The notes under the pieces were generated by a model. The model made no database searches. It was not told the origin of the DNA and saw only the letters and a list, made by a program, of their open reading frames with translations. From the NCBI GenBank assembly GCA_029933565.1, contig JAOZNY010000126.1, forward strand, positions 1 to 8,676: a DNA stretch of 8,676 bases, written 5' to 3'. Numbering within the stretch: the stretch's first letter is position 1; each line of letters opens with the position of its first letter. This document shows positions 5,897 to 8,676 of this stretch, one piece after another. The position numbers were made by a program, and so were the translations under genes. This DNA is from Bacteroidales bacterium. Lineage in GTDB: Bacteria; Bacteroidota; Bacteroidia; Bacteroidales; F082.

Positions 5897-7015
5897 ATGA
5901 AAATTGTTGCAGATAATAAAATTCCATATTTAAAAGGAGTACTTGAGCCTTTTGCCAATGTTGAGTATTATCCTGGCAATGAAATTACTGCAACTATTGT
6001 GAAAGATGCAGATGCACTAATTATCAGGACCCGTACAAAATGTAATGCCAACTTGCTTGAAGGGAGCAATATAAAATTCATTGCCACAGCCACCATTGGA
6101 TTTGATCATATCGATATTGATTATTGCAAGCAGAAAGGAATAGAATGGGCAAATGCCCCGGGCTGTAATTCGGTTTCAGTTATGCAATACATTGCCTCGG
6201 CTTTGGTTAACTTATCTGTGGAGTATAATTTTGAATTTTCTGAAAAAACAATTGGAATTATTGGAGTAGGAAATGTAGGAACGAAGGTGGCAAGTCTGGC
6301 ATCCTTACTAGGAATGAAAGTGCTTTTAAACGATCCTCCGCGTGAGAGAAGAGAAGGAAAGGAAAAGTTTGTTTCATTAAGTGAGATTCAGGAAAAGGCA
6401 GATATTATTTGTTTTCATGTGCCACTAAATAAAAGTGGAAAAGATAAAACCCAACACCTTTTTGATGATAACTTCCTGAAAAAAATAAAGAAAGGAACAA
6501 TAATTATTAATAGTTCGAGGGGTGAGGTTGTGTCCTCAAAAGTGCTTAAGAACGCTTTAAAAGAAAACAAAATAAAAGCCGCCATTTTGGATGTTTGGGA
6601 AAATGAACCCCACATCGACTCAGAACTTCTAAATCTTGTTGAACTTGGCACTCCACACATTGCCGGATATTCTGCCGATGGCAAAGCAATGGGTGCAGCA
6701 ATGAGCGTGCAGGCTTTGAACAGGTTTTTTAAATTAGGTTTAAACAACTGGTTTCCTGAAAATATTCCATTGCCTCCAAATAAAAACATTGAGATTAACT
6801 GCCAGGGTTTGACTTCTAAAGAAGTGATAAGTAAAGCAATCCTTTCAACTTACAACATAAAAAAGGACGACCTTATGCTAAGGAATTCAGTAAAAAGTTT
6901 TGAACATCAGAGGAATGATTATCCCTTGAGAAGGGAATTTAATGCATTTAAAATTAGTTTGATCAACGATGATAAAAACAATAAAAAACTACTAAATCAA
7001 TTAGGGTTTAACTAA
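5897..7015 (+). CDS. pdxB: 4-phosphoerythronate dehydrogenase
   Basis: This 372-residue enzyme (the E. coli protein has 378) oxidises 4-phospho-D-erythronate to 2-oxo-3-hydroxy-4-phosphobutanoate, the second step of DXP-dependent pyridoxal-phosphate synthesis, in the cytoplasm. It opens MKIVADNKIPYLKGVLEPF and contains TATIGFDHID (64-73) and NAPGCNSVSV (86-95). The NAD-binding GVGNVG (123-128) is followed by the acidic residue Asp146. The D-2-hydroxyacid dehydrogenase triad is present: Arg208 (INSSRGE), Glu237 (WENEP) and His254 (TPHIAGYSADGK). The C-terminal PdxB dimerisation region is recognisable by FEHQRNDYPLRREFNAFKI near residues 336-354. All expected catalytic residues are present, so it should be active. 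A related hydroxyacid dehydrogenase such as SerA is less likely because of GYSADGK and the C-terminal domain. No other vitamin B6 gene is in the window. It converges on the next gene with 5 bases between them. Confidence 0.93.
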   Translation: MKIVADNKIPYLKGVLEPFANVEYYPGNEITATIVKDADALIIRTRTKCNANLLEGSNIKFIATATIGFDHIDIDYCKQKGIEWANAPGCNSVSVMQYIASALVNLSVEYNFEFSEKTIGIIGVGNVGTKVASLASLLGMKVLLNDPPRERREGKEKFVSLSEIQEKADIICFHVPLNKSGKDKTQHLFDDNFLKKIKKGTIIINSSRGEVVSSKVLKNALKENKIKAAILDVWENEPHIDSELLNLVELGTPHIAGYSADGKAMGAAMSVQALNRFFKLGLNNWFPENIPLPPNKNIEINCQGLTSKEVISKAILSTYNIKKDDLMLRNSVKSFEHQRNDYPLRREFNAFKISLINDDKNNKKLLNQLGFN

Positions 7016-7020
7016 CGAAA

Positions 7021-8553
7021 TTATTCACCAACAATTCCCATAGCAACTTTAACCCCATCGGCTGCGCTGGAAATTATTCCACCGGCATAACCACTTCCTT
7101 CTCCAATAATATAAAGATTTTCAAATCCTGTGCACTTTCCATCCTTCTCACGATCCACTTGAATTGGTGCCGAGGTTTTGCTTTCCAGCCCTAAAATATT
7201 ACCTGTTTCAAAACCTTTCATTTTTCTAATGAAATCCTTTAGTCCGGCACGCATGGCATTTTCAATTTCTTTGGGTAGCATTTCCCATAAGGGGGTCTGC
7301 TCTATTCCCATGGGATAAGATGATTGTGCGTTTCTACTACTTATTTTTTTATTAATAAAATCCTGAATACTGCAAAAAGGGGCTTTGTATTTAGGCGAAA
7401 ACTCATAGAAACTATGCTCCAGTTTTTCCATCCAGTCCAAAGTCTCCAATGCACTTACTTCGCGTTTTAAAATGTTCCCCAAATTTAAGGTGGCAACACA
7501 GGCAGCGTTGGAATAATTTTCGTTTCGTAAATATCGGCTCATGCCGTTAACAATGTTTGCTTGCTCAACTGCTGTGGCAGGAACAATTACGCCTCCCGGG
7601 CACATGCAAAAACTATAAACTTGCTGATTGCCATTCCCTTTGGAGGTTAGCCTGTATTCAGCTGCTTTAACGCCTGGTAGTTCTTTCTTTCCCCATTGTG
7701 CAATATTTATTATCTCTTGCCTATGCTCCATCCTGCTTCCAATGGCAAAGTTCTTAGCATGGAAACCTACCCCATTATTTATCAGCAATCTATAAGTGTC
7801 GTAGGCAGAATGGCCGGGAGCAATGAGAAAATAATCTGCTTCAAGGTCTCCTTTATTTGTTTCAATTCGCGATACTTTTCCATTTTTTGTTTTAATGTCA
7901 GTCATGGTGGTTTCAAAAAGAACGGTGCCACCAATTTCAATAAACTGCTCCCTGAGGTTTTTTACAATTAGTTTTAGATTATCACTTCCCAGATGTGGAT
8001 GGGTCATGTATTCAATTTCTTCAGGGGCTCCCGCTTTGACATAACTTGCCAAAATAAATTTCTTTTCAGCAGAGATTCTTTTGCTTCTAGAGGTTAATTT
8101 ACCATCCGAAAAAGTACCAGCTCCACCTTCGCCAAAGGCATAATTGCTCAGCGGGTCAAAAATCCCTGAAGATTCAAATCTGGCTATTCCTTCAGTTCTT
8201 TTGTTTACATCAGTTCCCCTTTCAATAAGAGTAGTACTGAAGCCTGCCTTTTGTAGTACGAATGCAGCAAAGAAGCCCGCAGGACCGCTACCCACAACAA
8301 CTACCTTCTTATCTGTTTTCTTAAACGGAATTATTAATTCGGGTTTAAGGTTTTCTTCCGTGTTCTGAAAAGAACTAGAACTAATCAGAATACGCATTTG
8401 CCAATGAATATTTCTTTTATTGCGAGCATCGAGGCTTTTGTTTTCAATGGTATAGCCAAATTCTTCAAACCTAAATATTCGTTCAAGTTTTTTTCTTAAA
8501 TCGTCCTCATTGTAGCCCGTAGGCATTTTAATGGAAATCTGCTTGTAGCCCAT
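7021..8553 (-). CDS. FAD-dependent dehydrogenase, COG2509 type (function unknown)
   Basis: This 510-residue protein starts at an ATG at 8553 (MGYKQISIKMPTGY). A small N-terminal alpha/beta domain (about 1-75) precedes a Rossmann FAD-binding fold with VVVVGSGPAGFFAAF (GxGxxG at 88-93) and the ribose-binding acidic residue Glu111 in LIERG. The family signature FGEGGAGTFSDGKL (139-152) follows, then GSRMEHRQ and MCPGGVIVPA segments in the middle. The second FAD-contact motif near the end reads IIGEGSGYAGGIISSAADG (482-500). This combination is characteristic of the uncharacterised FAD-dependent dehydrogenase group COG2509, widespread single-gene cytoplasmic flavoproteins of unknown substrate. 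Length is usual and the protein looks complete. It reads away from the right window edge and is convergent with pdxB, so the two are not an operon. A functional link to pyridoxine metabolism is not supported by gene order. No clear promoter box was seen upstream. Confidence 0.88.
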   Translation of the reverse strand: MGYKQISIKMPTGYNEDDLRKKLERIFRFEEFGYTIENKSLDARNKRNIHWQMRILISSSSFQNTEENLKPELIIPFKKTDKKVVVVGSGPAGFFAAFVLQKAGFSTTLIERGTDVNKRTEGIARFESSGIFDPLSNYAFGEGGAGTFSDGKLTSRSKRISAEKKFILASYVKAGAPEEIEYMTHPHLGSDNLKLIVKNLREQFIEIGGTVLFETTMTDIKTKNGKVSRIETNKGDLEADYFLIAPGHSAYDTYRLLINNGVGFHAKNFAIGSRMEHRQEIINIAQWGKKELPGVKAAEYRLTSKGNGNQQVYSFCMCPGGVIVPATAVEQANIVNGMSRYLRNENYSNAACVATLNLGNILKREVSALETLDWMEKLEHSFYEFSPKYKAPFCSIQDFINKKISSRNAQSSYPMGIEQTPLWEMLPKEIENAMRAGLKDFIRKMKGFETGNILGLESKTSAPIQVDREKDGKCTGFENLYIIGEGSGYAGGIISSAADGVKVAMGIVGE

Positions 8554-8619
8554 GCAATTTTTTATGGCGTTAAATTACAATTAATCAGTTCACAAAAAAG
8601 ATGGACTAACTAATTTTTT

Positions 8620-8676
8620 TGTCATTCTGAACGAAAGTGAAGAATATCTATTCGGCAGTCCTGTGTTCGTAAATTC
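8620..8676. repeat. Partial dispersed intergenic repeat (GTCATTCTGAACGAA type)
   Basis: The spacer upstream of the flavoprotein contains TGTCATTCTGAACGAAAGTG followed by AAGAATATCT, then runs off the window. ATTCT (8624-8628) and AGAAT (8641-8645) can pair around a 12-base loop. I recognise the 'GTCATTCTGAnCGAAnnGAAGAAT' form as a recurrent intergenic repeat in many bacterial genomes, including Bacteroidota. Only one partial copy is visible, so copy number and full length are unknown. The rest of the spacer (8554-8619) is AT-rich and shows nothing else. Confidence 0.45.

Noticed and set aside
6415..6789. 124-codon minus-strand ORF
   Set aside because: It is antisense to pdxB, whose catalytic motifs are intact in that region.
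7013..7023. Bidirectional terminator between pdxB and the flavoprotein gene
   Set aside because: Only 5 bases separate the two stop codons and no hairpin with a U-run is present.
7696..8368. Two + ORFs antisense to the flavoprotein gene
   Set aside because: They are shadows of a well-supported coding region with clear FAD motifs.

Overview
The window looks like chromosomal DNA of a Bacteroidota bacterium, probably of the Bacteroidales/Marinilabiliales type. The grounds are a protein with a C-terminal type IX secretion (T9SS) sorting domain, a DUF4199 membrane protein, a C69-type dipeptidase with the ending usual in this phylum, AT-rich spacers, and promoter-like TAnnTTTG boxes. No rRNA, tRNA or CRISPR array was found. 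Assignments rest on reading motifs by eye; no database search was run.

Layout. (1) 1-905: the 3' end of a C69 dipeptidase on +, convergent with a DUF4199 membrane protein on -. (2) 906-3250: a patchy, accessory-looking stretch. It has a 484-base gene-poor leader with hairpins and tiny ORFs, then an intact alanine-dehydrogenase/PNT-fold enzyme most like N5-(carboxyethyl)ornithine synthase. After that come a broken ISAon1-type transposase remnant on - and a 5'-truncated ORF resembling the C-terminal end of anti-sigma-kinase/GNAT proteins. (3) 3251-5779: a large secreted protein with its own promoter-like site, made of a signal peptide, a seven-repeat VCBS/FG-GAP propeller, a connector, three PKD domains of exactly 83 residues and a T9SS sorting domain. 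(4) 5780-7015: pdxB, 4-phosphoerythronate dehydrogenase of the DXP-dependent vitamin B6 pathway. (5) 7021-8553: a COG2509-type FAD-dependent dehydrogenase on -, convergent with pdxB and only 5 bases away. (6) 8554-8676: a spacer containing part of what looks like a dispersed 'GTCATTCTGAACGAA' repeat, cut by the window edge.

The genes do not form one pathway. Regions 1, 4 and 5 are ordinary housekeeping genes in convergent pairs. Region 3 is a stand-alone exported surface or secreted protein. Region 2 is the interesting part: an unusual opine-dehydrogenase-like enzyme surrounded by gene debris, which suggests a partly lost accessory locus. I do not see strong evidence for a complete undescribed system. 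The best lead is the enzyme at 1390-2538 together with its leader and the truncated partner downstream.
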